Shown here piece after piece: positions 24,412 to 32,856 of a stretch of 64,000 bases of DNA; the first letter of the stretch is position 1, and every line of letters starts with the position of its first letter. The notes beneath the pieces were generated by a model that ran no database searches, had not been told where the DNA came from, and saw only the letters and a program-made list of their open reading frames with translations. The translations under genes were made by a program, and so were the position numbers. This DNA is from Dietzia sp032248695 (GTDB lineage Bacteria; Actinomycetota; Actinomycetes; Mycobacteriales; Mycobacteriaceae). Location: assembly GCF_032248695.1 (NCBI RefSeq), contig NZ_JAVHXC010000004.1, forward strand, positions 186,001 through 250,000, in the 5' to 3' direction.

Positions 24412-26001
24412 TCAGCCCGCCCCGACCTCAACCGAGGCCCGCGAAGCGAATTCTGCCCGGAGGTCGCGCTTGAGGATCTTCCCTGCGCCGGACTTGGGTA
24501 GCGGCTGGTCCACGAGGTGGATCTCGCGCGGCACCTTGAATCCCGCGAGGAGGCAACGGACATGATCCCGGAGCATTTCAGCCGTGGTAGTGCTGCCCGG
24601 GCGGAGTCGGACCGCCGCGTGCACGGCCTCTCCCCACTGCTCGTCGGGCAGGCCGAACACCGCGACCTCCTCGACGTCGCCGTGGCGGTACAGCGCGTTC
24701 TCCACCTCGGTCGAGTAGACGTTCTCCCCACCCGAGATGATCATGTCCTTGAGCCGGTCCACCACGAACACGTAGCCGGCCTCGTCCTGATAGCCCATGT
24801 CACCGGTGTGGTACCACCCGTCTCCCGGGAGCACCTCCGCGGTCTCCTCGGGCCGGTTGAGATAGCCGGACGTGATGTTCGGGCCGCGGACGACGATCTC
24901 GCCAACCTCGCCTGCCGGTTGCCGTGCGCCGCCGCCCGGGGCGCGGATCTCTAACTCGACTCCCACGACCGGCCGTCCTGCCGACCGCAGCCGCACCGCG
25001 GCATCCGGGTCCTCGCCTGCCAGGCCTCGCCGATGGTCCTCGTGGGTCATGAACGTGACGATCGGCGCGGCCTCGGTCATGCCGTAGACCTGGCAGAAAT
25101 CGGTGTTGAGTCGCTCGGCGGCCGTGGCGAGCAGGGCCTGCGGCATCGGCGAGGCCCCGTACAGGACGGACCGCAGCGAGGACAGGTCCGTGTCCGGACC
25201 GAACTCGTGCGCCATGAGCATGGTGATCATGGTCGGCACGAGCATCGCCTTGGTGATCTTCTCCTCGCTCACGGCGCGGAGCCAGCCGTCCGGGGTGAAG
25301 CCCGGGACGATCACGTGGGCCCCACCGACCCAGGTCAGCGCGACGGTGGAGGCGCCGTCGGCGAGGTGGAACATCGGCCCGGCGTGCAGGTACCGGTCGT
25401 GCTCGTCGTAGCCGAGGCAGAGCAGCGCGTGCTTGGCGTTGCTGGCGAGGTTGCCGTGGCTGAGCAGGACGCCCTTCGGGCGCCCGGTGGTGCCGCCGGT
25501 GTAGAAGATCCCGGCGACGTCCTCGTCGAGCACCTCCACCGGTGAGGCCTCCGACCCGGAGGTCGTCATGACCTCCAGCGACACGCAGTCGGCCGGAGAC
25601 TGTCCCGCCCCGGCGTACACAAGGTGGTCGAGCGTGTCGCAGTCGCGCAGCAGCTCGCGGCCCGCCTCGAGGAACGCATCGTCCACGAGCAGCATTCGTG
25701 CCGCCGAGTCGTCGAGAATGTATCGGATCTCCGGTGTCGACAGTCGCGTGTTGATCTCGTTGAGGACTCGACCGCTGCGGGGGGCACCGAGCCAGGCGAT
25801 GAGGTGGGCGGCACTGTTGAGCGCGAGCACGCCCACCACATCACCCTTCATGAGGCCGAGCCGGTCGAGCTCGCCGTCGAAGGCGCGGACCCGGCGGTCC
25901 AGCTCGTCGTAGGTCCACCGCACGTCGCCGTCGACAACGGCCTCGTTCTTCCCGAACAGGCGGGCCGCCCGGTCGAGTGCGGCGTTGATGTTTTCCGTCA
26001 T
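24412..26001 (-). CDS. AMP-dependent acyl-CoA synthetase/ligase
   Basis: This 529-residue ANL-superfamily enzyme activates a carboxylic acid to its CoA thioester through an acyl-AMP. Motifs in order are the P-loop-like FYTGGTTGRPKGV (about residue 168), the QVYGMTEAAP adenine-binding motif, YHTGDMGY, the hinge DRLKDMIISGGENVYSTEVE and the C-terminal catalytic Lys in PKSGAGKILKRDLR. The substrate could be a medium/long-chain fatty or aryl acid. It is 8 bases downstream of the cupin gene, so the two form an operon divergent from the AraC regulator. Confidence 0.92.
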   Translation of the reverse strand: MTENINAALDRAARLFGKNEAVVDGDVRWTYDELDRRVRAFDGELDRLGLMKGDVVGVLALNSAAHLIAWLGAPRSGRVLNEINTRLSTPEIRYILDDSAARMLLVDDAFLEAGRELLRDCDTLDHLVYAGAGQSPADCVSLEVMTTSGSEASPVEVLDEDVAGIFYTGGTTGRPKGVLLSHGNLASNAKHALLCLGYDEHDRYLHAGPMFHLADGASTVALTWVGGAHVIVPGFTPDGWLRAVSEEKITKAMLVPTMITMLMAHEFGPDTDLSSLRSVLYGASPMPQALLATAAERLNTDFCQVYGMTEAAPIVTFMTHEDHRRGLAGEDPDAAVRLRSAGRPVVGVELEIRAPGGGARQPAGEVGEIVVRGPNITSGYLNRPEETAEVLPGDGWYHTGDMGYQDEAGYVFVVDRLKDMIISGGENVYSTEVENALYRHGDVEEVAVFGLPDEQWGEAVHAAVRLRPGSTTTAEMLRDHVRCLLAGFKVPREIHLVDQPLPKSGAGKILKRDLRAEFASRASVEVGAG

Positions 26002-26009
26002 GTTCGTCC

Positions 26010-26519
26010 TCAGCGCCCGTAGGTGCAGTTGCCGCCCACGACGAAGTCGGGGATCTCGTCTCCTTGCGCGGCGAGCACCTGGGCGTAGGCGGTGCGGGTC
26101 ACGGCGGCGTCGAAGTGACCGACGAAGTTGCCCTCGGCGTCGTAGTTGAGGAAGGCCCCGTGCACGATGAATAGCGCCTCGGTGTCCTCGGTGTTGGAGG
26201 CGGGCGCCTCAAGGGTGTGCGTGGATCCCGCGGGCTCGTAGATGTAGGTCCCCGGCAGGTTCATGGTCTCCTCGCCGTACTCGCGATAGAACCAGCTGCC
26301 CTTCGTGGTGTAGCCGTGGACGGCACCCGTGTGCAGGTGGGTCGGCAGGACCGTGCCCGGCTTGAACCGGGTCTTGACGACGAGGAAGCCGCCCTCGACA
26401 TCGGCCACCAGGAGCTGGATCGACAGCCCGGGAGCCAGGACGTCGCGCGCCCAGGGGAGTTCGGGCGTGTGCATCGTCAGGGCGAGCGGAATGGCGGTGG
26501 GATCTGCGGTTGCGGTCAC
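26010..26519 (-). CDS. cupin protein, 2,4'-dihydroxyacetophenone dioxygenase-like
   Basis: This 169-residue single-domain cupin is of the ChrR-like type. Metal ligands are visible in THLHTGAVHGYTTKGSWFY (HxH) and in a later YIYEPAGSTHTLEAP (Glu/His). It resembles the dioxygenases that cleave 2,4'-dihydroxyacetophenone, but the actual substrate is inferred only from family resemblance. The GTG at 26519 is chosen because a perfect GGAGGAG ribosome binding site lies 6 bases upstream; the longer open frame is not needed. It is first gene of the two-gene operon with the acyl-CoA ligase, opposite the AraC gene. Confidence 0.8.
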   Translation of the reverse strand: MTATADPTAIPLALTMHTPELPWARDVLAPGLSIQLLVADVEGGFLVVKTRFKPGTVLPTHLHTGAVHGYTTKGSWFYREYGEETMNLPGTYIYEPAGSTHTLEAPASNTEDTEALFIVHGAFLNYDAEGNFVGHFDAAVTRTAYAQVLAAQGDEIPDFVVGGNCTYGR

Positions 26520-26601
26520 GTCTGGCTCCTCCAGGTGCGGGAGATGTGTTCTGCACCACATCTCTTCTGTGTTCATGCTCACACTTTCAGAAGCGCCCTT
26601 C

Positions 26602-26630
26602 TTGACATCTGACGACATTCTTTTGACAAT
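26602..26630 (+). promoter_or_regulatory. sigma70-type promoter of the AraC gene
   Basis: A consensus -35 box TTGACA (26602-26607), a 17-base spacer and -10 box GACAAT (26625-26630) end 7 bases before the ATG at 26638. The region is visibly AT-richer than the rest of the window and also holds a second ttgaca-like element (26623-26628). Confidence 0.7.
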
Positions 26631-26637
26631 TTGTGAC

Positions 26638-27660
26638 ATGGCGGATCTGGTCAGGGCGTCCTCGCTCGTCAACATCCCGGAGTTGATCAGCGAACTCGGT
26701 GGCGATCCCGGCTCGCTCCTGGAGGAAGCGGGAGTGAGCCCATTCGTGGTAGGTGACTACAACCGCTTCATCCCCTACTCCTCCCTGACGACGCTGGTCG
26801 GGCGCGCGTCGGAAGAACTGGGACTACCCGACTTCGGACTGCGGGTGTCTCGGGTGCAGAACCTGGAGATGCTCGGCCCCATCGCCGTGCTGGCACGAAA
26901 CGCAGATACGGTGGAAACCGCGCTCATTGGGGTGATCAAGTACCTGCATACGTACAGCCCGGCGATCCGCGCCGACCTCCGCTCCGAAGGCCACCTAGCC
27001 CGGTTTAGTTTCGCCATCACACCCGCACGCATGCCCTACCGACAGCATCTGATTGAGCTAGCGCTAGGAGTAATTCTGGGCATGTTCCGCCTTCTCGCCG
27101 GACCCGGGTTCCGCCCACTCGAGGTGACCTTCCAGCACACTCGGATGTCGCCGACCGAGACATATGAGGAGTATTTTGAGGCGCCGATCAGGTTCACCGC
27201 CGAGCTCAACTCACTCACCTTTCCGGCCCGCCTGCTCGATCGCAGCATCGACGGTGGTGACCAGCAGGCCCATGCGTTGGCGCGACGATTCCTCAGCTCG
27301 CACCACCGACACCTCGGCGTCGACGAGCACGTTCATGAACTGCTTGACAAGCTAATTCCTCTGGGCCAGGCCGACCTGCACAGCATCGCCGCAGAACTTC
27401 TGATGCACCCGCGCGCGCTCCAGCGCCGGCTGGCCGAGCTCGGCACCTCTTTCGAGCAGATCGTCACAGATTGGCGCCGCGAGCTGGCAGTCGAACTGCT
27501 GCGCCGCCCGGAGATGCAGCTGAGTGAGATCGCGGCGCAGCTGGGCTACGCCGAGCAGAGCGTGTTCACCCGGAGCTTCAGGCGCTGGTTCGGCCAGACC
27601 CCGCTGGCATACCGTCGGCAGCTCCGCGACGCGGGCGAGCCGGTTCTGCGCAGACTGTGA
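26638..27660 (+). CDS. AraC family transcriptional regulator
   Basis: This 340-residue protein has an N-terminal arabinose-binding-like (PF12625-type) domain and a C-terminal AraC DNA-binding domain with two HTHs. The second HTH is clear in LSEIAAQLGYAEQSVFTRSFRRWFGQTPLAYRR. Family resemblance is to OruR/ArgR-type regulators. It is divergent from the cupin/acyl-CoA ligase operon and is its likely regulator. Codon use includes many codons rare in the neighbours (for example cta, att, gta), which together with the AT-rich promoter suggests transfer. Start ATG at 26638, leaderless. Confidence 0.9.
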   Translation: MADLVRASSLVNIPELISELGGDPGSLLEEAGVSPFVVGDYNRFIPYSSLTTLVGRASEELGLPDFGLRVSRVQNLEMLGPIAVLARNADTVETALIGVIKYLHTYSPAIRADLRSEGHLARFSFAITPARMPYRQHLIELALGVILGMFRLLAGPGFRPLEVTFQHTRMSPTETYEEYFEAPIRFTAELNSLTFPARLLDRSIDGGDQQAHALARRFLSSHHRHLGVDEHVHELLDKLIPLGQADLHSIAAELLMHPRALQRRLAELGTSFEQIVTDWRRELAVELLRRPEMQLSEIAAQLGYAEQSVFTRSFRRWFGQTPLAYRRQLRDAGEPVLRRL

Positions 27661-27682
27661 ATCCGCGCACCACCGTCTGCAC

Positions 27683-28681
27683 CTAGACATCCCCTGCCGC
27701 CGACCCCGCCGCCGCGTGGGCCAGGGCCACGAGGTCCTCGCCGGTCCGCCCCGGGTAGCCGTGGCACATCCGACGCCACCGGGCCGGGATCGCCGAGGCG
27801 CCCCAGCGCGCGCCGACCAGGCCGCCGGCGATCGCCGCCACGGTGTCGGTGTCGTGGCCGATCCCGATCGCGGTCGCCAGCGCGTCGGCCAGGTGCCCAC
27901 CGGGATCCCCCGTCGGCTCCGGCGTGTGACGGATCGCCGACCATGCGGCCTGCAGCGCGGCCACCACCCAGCCGTTCGGCGTGAAGCGGGACGGCGGCCC
28001 CTGCTCGGCCTCGTCGATGCGCTCCGCCCAGAACGTCCGCGCGGACCCGTCCAACGCCGCCAGGCCACCCCGCAGGTCGAACACCTCCTCGCGCACCGCG
28101 CGGTCGATCGCCAGCGACCACAGCACGCACGCCTCGCCGGCACGCGGGTCGGCGTGGGTCAGCTCCCCCACGGCGGTCGCCGCGCGCACGATCGCATCGG
28201 TGTCGCCCGGGTGCGCGAGCGCGACGGGCGCGGTGCGCATGAGGGAGCCGTTACCGGCCGAGTGCACGCTGCGCGCGGTGACGTCCCGGGCCGCGCCGCG
28301 CAGGGCCGCGGCGGAGGGCGCGGGGCCGCCGCGGCGCAGGACGGCGGCGGTCTGGTTGCCGATGTCCGCCGGCCCGGACTCGTACCAGTCACGGAAGTGG
28401 CGGGCGACGGCGTCGAGCGCGTCCTCACCTGTGAGCCCGCGTCCCTGCGCCGCCACCTCGAGGACGCACCACGCCATGGTGGTGTCGTCGGTCCACTGCC
28501 CCGGCGCGAACCCGCCGAGCCCGCCGCCGATCATGTCCGGGCCGCCGGGCCCCAGTGGCGCGGAGCCGAACTCGTAGCCCGCGCCCAGGGCATCGCCCAC
28601 CGCGGTGCCGAGCATCACGCCGGCGACCCGGTCACGCAGGCCGTCCCGGTCCGGGGAGGCCTCCACGTCACCGCGACTCAC
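27683..28681 (-). CDS. ADP-ribosylglycohydrolase family protein
   Basis: This 332-residue enzyme of the DraG/ARH family hydrolyses ADP-ribose from proteins or other acceptors. The N-terminal AGVMLGTAVGDALGAGYEFG, the metal-binding GQWTDDTTMAWCVLE, the loop SAGNGSLMRTAP and the C-terminal IGHDTDTVAAIAGGLVGARWG with its Asp pair are all present, so the di-metal active site looks intact. The GTG start at 28681 overlaps the upstream gene stop (GTGA). It is the second gene of an operon divergent from an NrtR-type ADP-ribose-sensing regulator, which makes a role in ADP-ribose/NAD turnover likely. Confidence 0.92.
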   Translation of the reverse strand: MSRGDVEASPDRDGLRDRVAGVMLGTAVGDALGAGYEFGSAPLGPGGPDMIGGGLGGFAPGQWTDDTTMAWCVLEVAAQGRGLTGEDALDAVARHFRDWYESGPADIGNQTAAVLRRGGPAPSAAALRGAARDVTARSVHSAGNGSLMRTAPVALAHPGDTDAIVRAATAVGELTHADPRAGEACVLWSLAIDRAVREEVFDLRGGLAALDGSARTFWAERIDEAEQGPPSRFTPNGWVVAALQAAWSAIRHTPEPTGDPGGHLADALATAIGIGHDTDTVAAIAGGLVGARWGASAIPARWRRMCHGYPGRTGEDLVALAHAAAGSAAGDV

Positions 28682-29502
28682 GCCGCCACCCCTCCGAGCC
28701 GGTAGGCCAGGTCGTCCCGGTGCCGCTCCAGCTCCTGGGCGAACGCCGTGAGCGCCGCCCCGAGGTTGTCCGCGGACAGCGGTCGCGCCGGCAGCAGGAT
28801 CTTCTGATAGACATCCCGCCCGGTCAGGTACCAGGTGCTCCACCAGTTCCTGCGGTTGAGCAGGTCCACCTCGACGGCGGTGTTGCGCCGGCTGTAGACC
28901 CCGCGGACGACGCGCGTGAACACCTCGACCATCCCGCCGTCGGGACGGATCAGCACGTAGACCCGGGTGCCGCTCACGTCGACGTGGGCGTCCCCGTCGT
29001 CGTCGACCTCCGGTGGGCGCCCGAGCACCCGCGCGGCCACCTCCATCACCATCGGACGCAGCGCGTCCGGGGCGCCGCGGACCATACCGGTCGCCCGGAG
29101 CCCCGGCTCGGTCACCGCGTCCGCGTCGGTGAGCCCGAGCCGGCCGGCCACGTCCACCGCACCGCGCCCCGCGGGCCGGGCGGTGAACAGCTGCGGGTGC
29201 GGGAGTCGGAGCTCCTCGCGCGCGACGCGGACTACCGCCCCGGCCACCGCGTGGGCCCCACCGCTGGCGACCATCGCCTCCGCGGCGGTACTGCCCGCGA
29301 TCCCCCGCGTCGCCCACACGTACCCGTTGTCCGGGTCGGCGCGACACACGATCTGCTGACTCCACCCCTCGGCGCCGGCGGGGGACACCAGCGCGAGCAC
29401 GTCCCCCTCCCCCAGCGATCCGAGTCCCAGGAGCAGCGTGTCGAGGAAGACCCCCCACGCGCACTCGGTCGCCTCCCGCGCCCGGTCGTCGTTCTTTCCC
29501 AT
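28678..29502 (-). CDS. YbjN / T3SC (TY-Chap)-like domain protein
   Basis: This 274-residue soluble protein appears to have several domains of the YbjN/type III secretion chaperone-like fold found in actinobacterial TY-Chap proteins. Recognisable stretches are an N-terminal RAREATECAWGVFLDTLLLGLG, a middle VDVSGTRVYVLIRPDGGMVEVFTRVV and a C-terminal VYSRRNTAVEVDLLNRRNWWSTWYLTGRDVYQKILLPA segment. The function is unknown. It is first gene of the operon with the ADP-ribosylglycohydrolase and shares a control region with nrtR. Family assignment is by pattern and moderately sure. Confidence 0.7.
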   Translation of the reverse strand: MGKNDDRAREATECAWGVFLDTLLLGLGSLGEGDVLALVSPAGAEGWSQQIVCRADPDNGYVWATRGIAGSTAAEAMVASGGAHAVAGAVVRVAREELRLPHPQLFTARPAGRGAVDVAGRLGLTDADAVTEPGLRATGMVRGAPDALRPMVMEVAARVLGRPPEVDDDGDAHVDVSGTRVYVLIRPDGGMVEVFTRVVRGVYSRRNTAVEVDLLNRRNWWSTWYLTGRDVYQKILLPARPLSADNLGAALTAFAQELERHRDDLAYRLGGVAA

Positions 29503-29545
29503 CGCCCGCCCCTTCCCGGCCCGTGTGTCCCCGGCCGGGGACCTT

Positions 29546-29590
29546 TTAGCACTCTCAACGCGCTAAACATTAGCACTACGTCCGCGCTAA
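29546..29590. promoter_or_regulatory. two NrtR-type operator palindromes
   Basis: Two copies of ttagc-N11-gctaa occur at 29546-29566 and 29570-29590, centres 24 bp apart. The right half-site of the second overlaps a TAATGT -10 box (29588-29593) that lies 7 bases before the nrtR ATG. The pair also sits in front of the divergent operon. This arrangement predicts repression of both directions by the adjacent NrtR-like protein. Confidence 0.7.
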
Positions 29591-29600
29591 TGTGAAGGGC

Positions 29601-30293
29601 ATGTCCGATCTCGAGAAGTTCCCGCGCCCGGCCGTCGCGGTGGACCTGGCCATCCTCACCGTCACCGCGGCCGGCGACACCGACCCGGAGCTGCGGTTAC
29701 TGGTCCAGGACCGGACGGACCCGGACGGGATCGCCCTCCCGGGCGGCTTCCTCCGCGAGCGCACGACCGTCGCCGAGACCGCCGACGGGGTCCTGCGGCG
29801 CAAGGTGGGGATCGACCCGTCCGCCACGATCCGCCCGCGCCTGCTCCGGCTCTTCGACGCGCCCCACCGCGACGACCGCACGTGGGCCGTGTCCGCCGCG
29901 CACGCCCTGCCCCTGCCCGAGGCGGAGCTCGCCGGCGCGCGCGGCCGCCCGGTCCGCGTCCTGCCCGACGGCCGACTCGAGGGGGCGGAGAGGCTGCTGT
30001 TCGACCACGACGAGATCGCCGCCGCCGCGATCGCCGACGTGCGCGAGCGCTACGAGATCCGGCTGCGCTACGTCGACGTGGGCCCCGACCCCGACGGGTT
30101 CCTGCCCGAGCCGTTCACCCTGCTCCAGCTACGCCGGGTGCACGAGGCGGTGATCGGCACCGAGCTGCACAAGGACAACTTCGCCCGGAGGATGCGACCA
30201 CACCTGGAACCCGTAGTGGGTGACGACGGCGAGGTGGTCCTCTCCACCGCCCAGCGCGGACGCCCCGCCGCGCTCTACCGCCGCGCGCGCTGA
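29601..30293 (+). CDS. NrtR-like Nudix-family transcriptional regulator
   Basis: This 230-residue protein has an N-terminal Nudix fold (residues 1-150) whose Nudix box (GGFLRERTTVAETADGVLRRKVG) lacks the usual REUXEE catalytic glutamates, and a C-terminal winged helix (EPFTLLQLRRVHEAVIG ... NFARRM). This is the layout of NrtR, an ADP-ribose-sensing repressor of NAD genes. The loss of catalytic Glu residues supports a sensing role. Its target here is probably itself plus the divergent ADP-ribosylglycohydrolase operon. ATG at 29601; the 3' end overlaps the convergent permease gene by 19 bases. Confidence 0.85.
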   Translation: MSDLEKFPRPAVAVDLAILTVTAAGDTDPELRLLVQDRTDPDGIALPGGFLRERTTVAETADGVLRRKVGIDPSATIRPRLLRLFDAPHRDDRTWAVSAAHALPLPEAELAGARGRPVRVLPDGRLEGAERLLFDHDEIAAAAIADVRERYEIRLRYVDVGPDPDGFLPEPFTLLQLRRVHEAVIGTELHKDNFARRMRPHLEPVVGDDGEVVLSTAQRGRPAALYRRAR

Positions 30294-31195
30294 CCCGCGG
30301 CCGCCGGACGCGACCGCAACACCAGGATCACCCCGACCGCGCTCACGGCCATCCCCGCCACCGCCGGGAGGGTGATCGCCACACCGAACATGAGCCACAC
30401 CCAGACCATGGTCGTGGGCGGGGTGAGGTAGAGCAGCACGCTGGCGACCGTCGCCCCGCGGGTGCGGGTGACGAACACGAAGAGGACGTACCCGCACAGG
30501 GTGGACAGGAACACCAGCCACGCCACCGCCGCCCAGAAATCCGGCCCGGGCCCCGGAGCCGCCTGGCCCGTGAGCACCGCGGCCGCCATGAGCGTCACCC
30601 CGGCGACGACGGACTGCATGGTGATGGACTGCAGCAGGGACTCGGTGGGCCGGAGGCGCTGCGTGAGGACCGTGCCCGTGGTCAGGCTGAGCATGCCCGC
30701 GACCGGGAACAGGTACGCCCACCACGGCGCGGCCCCCGCGTCGAGGCCGCCCGAGACCACCACCACGACCCCCGCCAACCCCAGAGCCATCCCGACCCAC
30801 ATCCCGGGAGTGGTGCGCTCCCCCAGCACCCGGCCCGCGACGGTCGCCACGAGCAGCGGCTGCAGGGCGGCGATGAGGGCGGCCGTCCCGCCGTCGACCC
30901 CGCGCGAGACGCCCTCGAAGACGAGGAACAGGAAGACCGCCTGACTGAACAGGCCGAGCACGGCCTGGCGCAGCCACGCGCCCCGGTCGTCGAGCCGCAC
31001 CCGCAGCACCAGGCAGACACCGACGAGCATCACGCCGAGGATCGAGAACCGCCAGCCCAGCAGCTGGAGAGGAGTGCCGCCGGCGCGCGTGCCGAGCTCC
31101 GCGCCGACGTAGCCCGAGCTCCACATGAGCACCAGCGCCACCGACGCCAGATGGCCGCCGTTCCGGCGGAGCGCCTGACGCGCGGACACTGACAT
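30275..31195 (-). CDS. DMT superfamily transporter (EamA family)
   Basis: This 306-residue inner-membrane protein has ten hydrophobic helices in two EamA repeats. It has the family starts SVALVLMWSSGYVGAELG and the second-repeat motif TLCGYVLFVFVTRTRGATVASVLLYLTPPTTMVWVWLMFG. Members export amino acids or metabolites; the substrate here is unknown. The ATG at 31195 is chosen because TAGGGT (31202-31207) precedes it by 6 bases; a GTG at 31201 is in frame. Confidence 0.88.
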   Translation of the reverse strand: MSVSARQALRRNGGHLASVALVLMWSSGYVGAELGTRAGGTPLQLLGWRFSILGVMLVGVCLVLRVRLDDRGAWLRQAVLGLFSQAVFLFLVFEGVSRGVDGGTAALIAALQPLLVATVAGRVLGERTTPGMWVGMALGLAGVVVVVSGGLDAGAAPWWAYLFPVAGMLSLTTGTVLTQRLRPTESLLQSITMQSVVAGVTLMAAAVLTGQAAPGPGPDFWAAVAWLVFLSTLCGYVLFVFVTRTRGATVASVLLYLTPPTTMVWVWLMFGVAITLPAVAGMAVSAVGVILVLRSRPAAAGQRARR

Positions 31196-31201
31196 CGTCA
31201 C

Positions 31202-31502
31202 ACCCTATGAAGTGGCGGGCCTCGTCGTCGTCGACTCGGGCCCCGCCACCCCCTCCCGGTTCGCGCACGGCCCACGCCGCCCCGAAATACCGACACCATG
31301 GTGATGAACTATTTATGATCCTGAGGAAACGGCCGCGCCGCCGCCCCGCCCGGGCGGCGCGGACGCTTCCCCGCGCGGACGACGCGCGGGCCACCATCCC
31401 CCCGTGCGCTCCCGATCCGCGACCCACCGTGCCGAGCCCTCCCCTGGGCGGGCCGCCGGCCGCGACCCACGCGCACGACACACCCCGACAGGAAGTACGC
31501 GC
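31202..31502. promoter_or_regulatory. divergent intergenic region before the DUF2236 gene
   Basis: The region separates the permease and the DUF2236 gene. It holds a perfect 10-bp palindrome caccatggtg (31294-31303) just before an AT-rich stretch tatttatgatcc with a TATGAT -10 box (31314-31319). That would give a leader of about 180 bases before the ATG at 31503. I see no gene in it. Confidence 0.5.
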
Positions 31503-32387
31503 ATGACCGACGCCCGCGTCCCCCTACGACTCTCCGACGCGCCCCGCTCCGACGAGGGCTACTACGGCCCGGACAGCGTCTCCTGGCGCGTGTTCTCCGA
31601 CCCCGCCTCCGGACTCGGCGCGAAGAACGCCCTCTTCCTGCAGATGCTCGACCCGGGCATGATGACCCACTTCGACCGGGTCTCCCTGACCAGCGAGGGC
31701 GCCGACGAGATGGCGGCGCGGTTCGACCGCACCGCCGCCTACCTGCGCGACTCGGTCTTCGCCGACACCGCCCACGCCGACGCGGCCGCCAAGAGAGTCG
31801 ACCACCTCCACGAGCAGGCGAACTGGACCGACCCCGAGACCGGCGAGGTGGTGGGCGCCAAGCAGCCCGAGTGGATGCGGTGGACGTGGTGGACCTACAT
31901 CTGGTCCGCCGTGCGTGGCTACCAGGAGTTCGGCCCCGGCCTGTCGACCGCCGACGCCGACCGGCTGGTGGTGGAGTCGCACCGCAGCGCGCAGCAGCTG
32001 CACGTGCCGGGCCCGTACTTCGAGACCTTCGCCGAGGTCGACCAGTACATCCGCGACGGACTCGACACCAAGGCGCTGACCATCTTCGCCGCGCAGGCCG
32101 GACACTCCCTGCGCCACCCGGAGGTGAAGGGCCCGGTGGCCAGGTGGATCACCCGGCAGATCCTCAACGGCGTGCTGTCGCTGCTACCCGACCAGGCCAA
32201 GCTGTTCTTCGCCGTCGAGGACCGCAGCGCCAGGGAGTTCGCCCGCGGCGCCCGGTTCACCCGGCTCGTCGCCGCCCTCGCGCGCAAGAACCGGACCGCC
32301 GACCAGCTCATCGCCCAGGCGATCGGCGAGTCCGTCGCCGCGCCGTACCAGCGGGTGCGGGTGAGGCGGGGCGCCCGCACGTCCTGA
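31503..32387 (+). CDS. oxygenase MpaB family protein (DUF2236)
   Basis: This 294-residue protein of the DUF2236 family includes MpaB and latex-clearing protein-like heme-binding oxygenases. Typical segments are PDSVSWRVFSDPASGLGAKNALFLQMLDP near the N-terminus, FDRTAAYLRDSVFADTAHADAAAKRVDHLHEQ with candidate heme-coordinating His/Arg, and WWTYIWSAVRGYQEFGPGLS. It has no signal peptide. The substrate is unknown. ATG at 31503 with gacaggaag as ribosome binding site. Confidence 0.87.
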   Translation: MTDARVPLRLSDAPRSDEGYYGPDSVSWRVFSDPASGLGAKNALFLQMLDPGMMTHFDRVSLTSEGADEMAARFDRTAAYLRDSVFADTAHADAAAKRVDHLHEQANWTDPETGEVVGAKQPEWMRWTWWTYIWSAVRGYQEFGPGLSTADADRLVVESHRSAQQLHVPGPYFETFAEVDQYIRDGLDTKALTIFAAQAGHSLRHPEVKGPVARWITRQILNGVLSLLPDQAKLFFAVEDRSAREFARGARFTRLVAALARKNRTADQLIAQAIGESVAAPYQRVRVRRGARTS

Positions 32388-32475
32388 GGGAGACCCCGCG
32401 CCGGGGCGCGTCCCGCACGGCCTGACGGCTCCTGGCCGGGGCGCGTCCCGCCCAGCTGCCCGACACTGTGCGCCA

Positions 32476-32504
32476 TTTACATACTGTGTGACGCACACTA
32501 TCGT
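32476..32504 (+). promoter_or_regulatory. PadR promoter with palindrome in the spacer
   Basis: -35 TTTACA (32476-32481) and -10 TATCGT (32499-32504) are separated by 17 bases. The spacer contains the perfect palindrome gtgtg-acg-cacac (32486-32498). The -10 ends 7 bases before the ATG at 32512. This is the expected layout of an autorepressed PadR gene. Confidence 0.65.
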
Positions 32505-32511
32505 GTCACCC

Positions 32512-32856
32512 ATGGATGATGAGGCGGACGCGGTCCTGGGCACGCACCTCCAGGAGCTCCGCCGTGGGTCGGTCGTCCTGGCGAGCCTGCTCGCGTGCCG
32601 CACACCGCGGTACGGGTACGGCCTGCTCACCACGCTGGCCGACGCCGGGATCGACACCGAGGCCAACACCCTCTACCCCCTCCTGCGCCGGCTCGAGAGC
32701 CAGGGGCTGCTCACGTCGACCTGGCACACCGCCGAACCCCGGCCCCGGAAGTACTACGCGACGACCGCACTCGGCGCCGAGGTCGCCGGGCGACTGCACG
32801 AGGAATGGCTGGCGCTCGGCGCCGGATACGACGATCTGCGGAAGGCGGATGCGTGA
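32512..32856 (+). CDS. PadR family transcriptional regulator
   Basis: This 114-residue single-domain PadR protein has a winged helix with LQELRRGSVVLASLLACRTPRYGYGLLTTL, the recognition part EANTLYPLLRRLESQGLLTSTW and the wing PRKYYATTALGAEVAGRL. The ATG at 32512 is chosen by the leaderless promoter; a GTG at 32488 inside the operator is less likely. Its stop shares one base with the next ATG, and PadR/HAAS pairs are a common two-gene unit. Confidence 0.9.
   Translation: MDDEADAVLGTHLQELRRGSVVLASLLACRTPRYGYGLLTTLADAGIDTEANTLYPLLRRLESQGLLTSTWHTAEPRPRKYYATTALGAEVAGRLHEEWLALGAGYDDLRKADA

Noticed and set aside
31315..31506. 63-residue ORF in the DUF2236 leader overlapping its ATG
   Set aside because: Its ATG lies inside the TATGAT -10 box, so it would not be transcribed from that promoter, and the peptide is low-complexity Arg/Pro/Ala.
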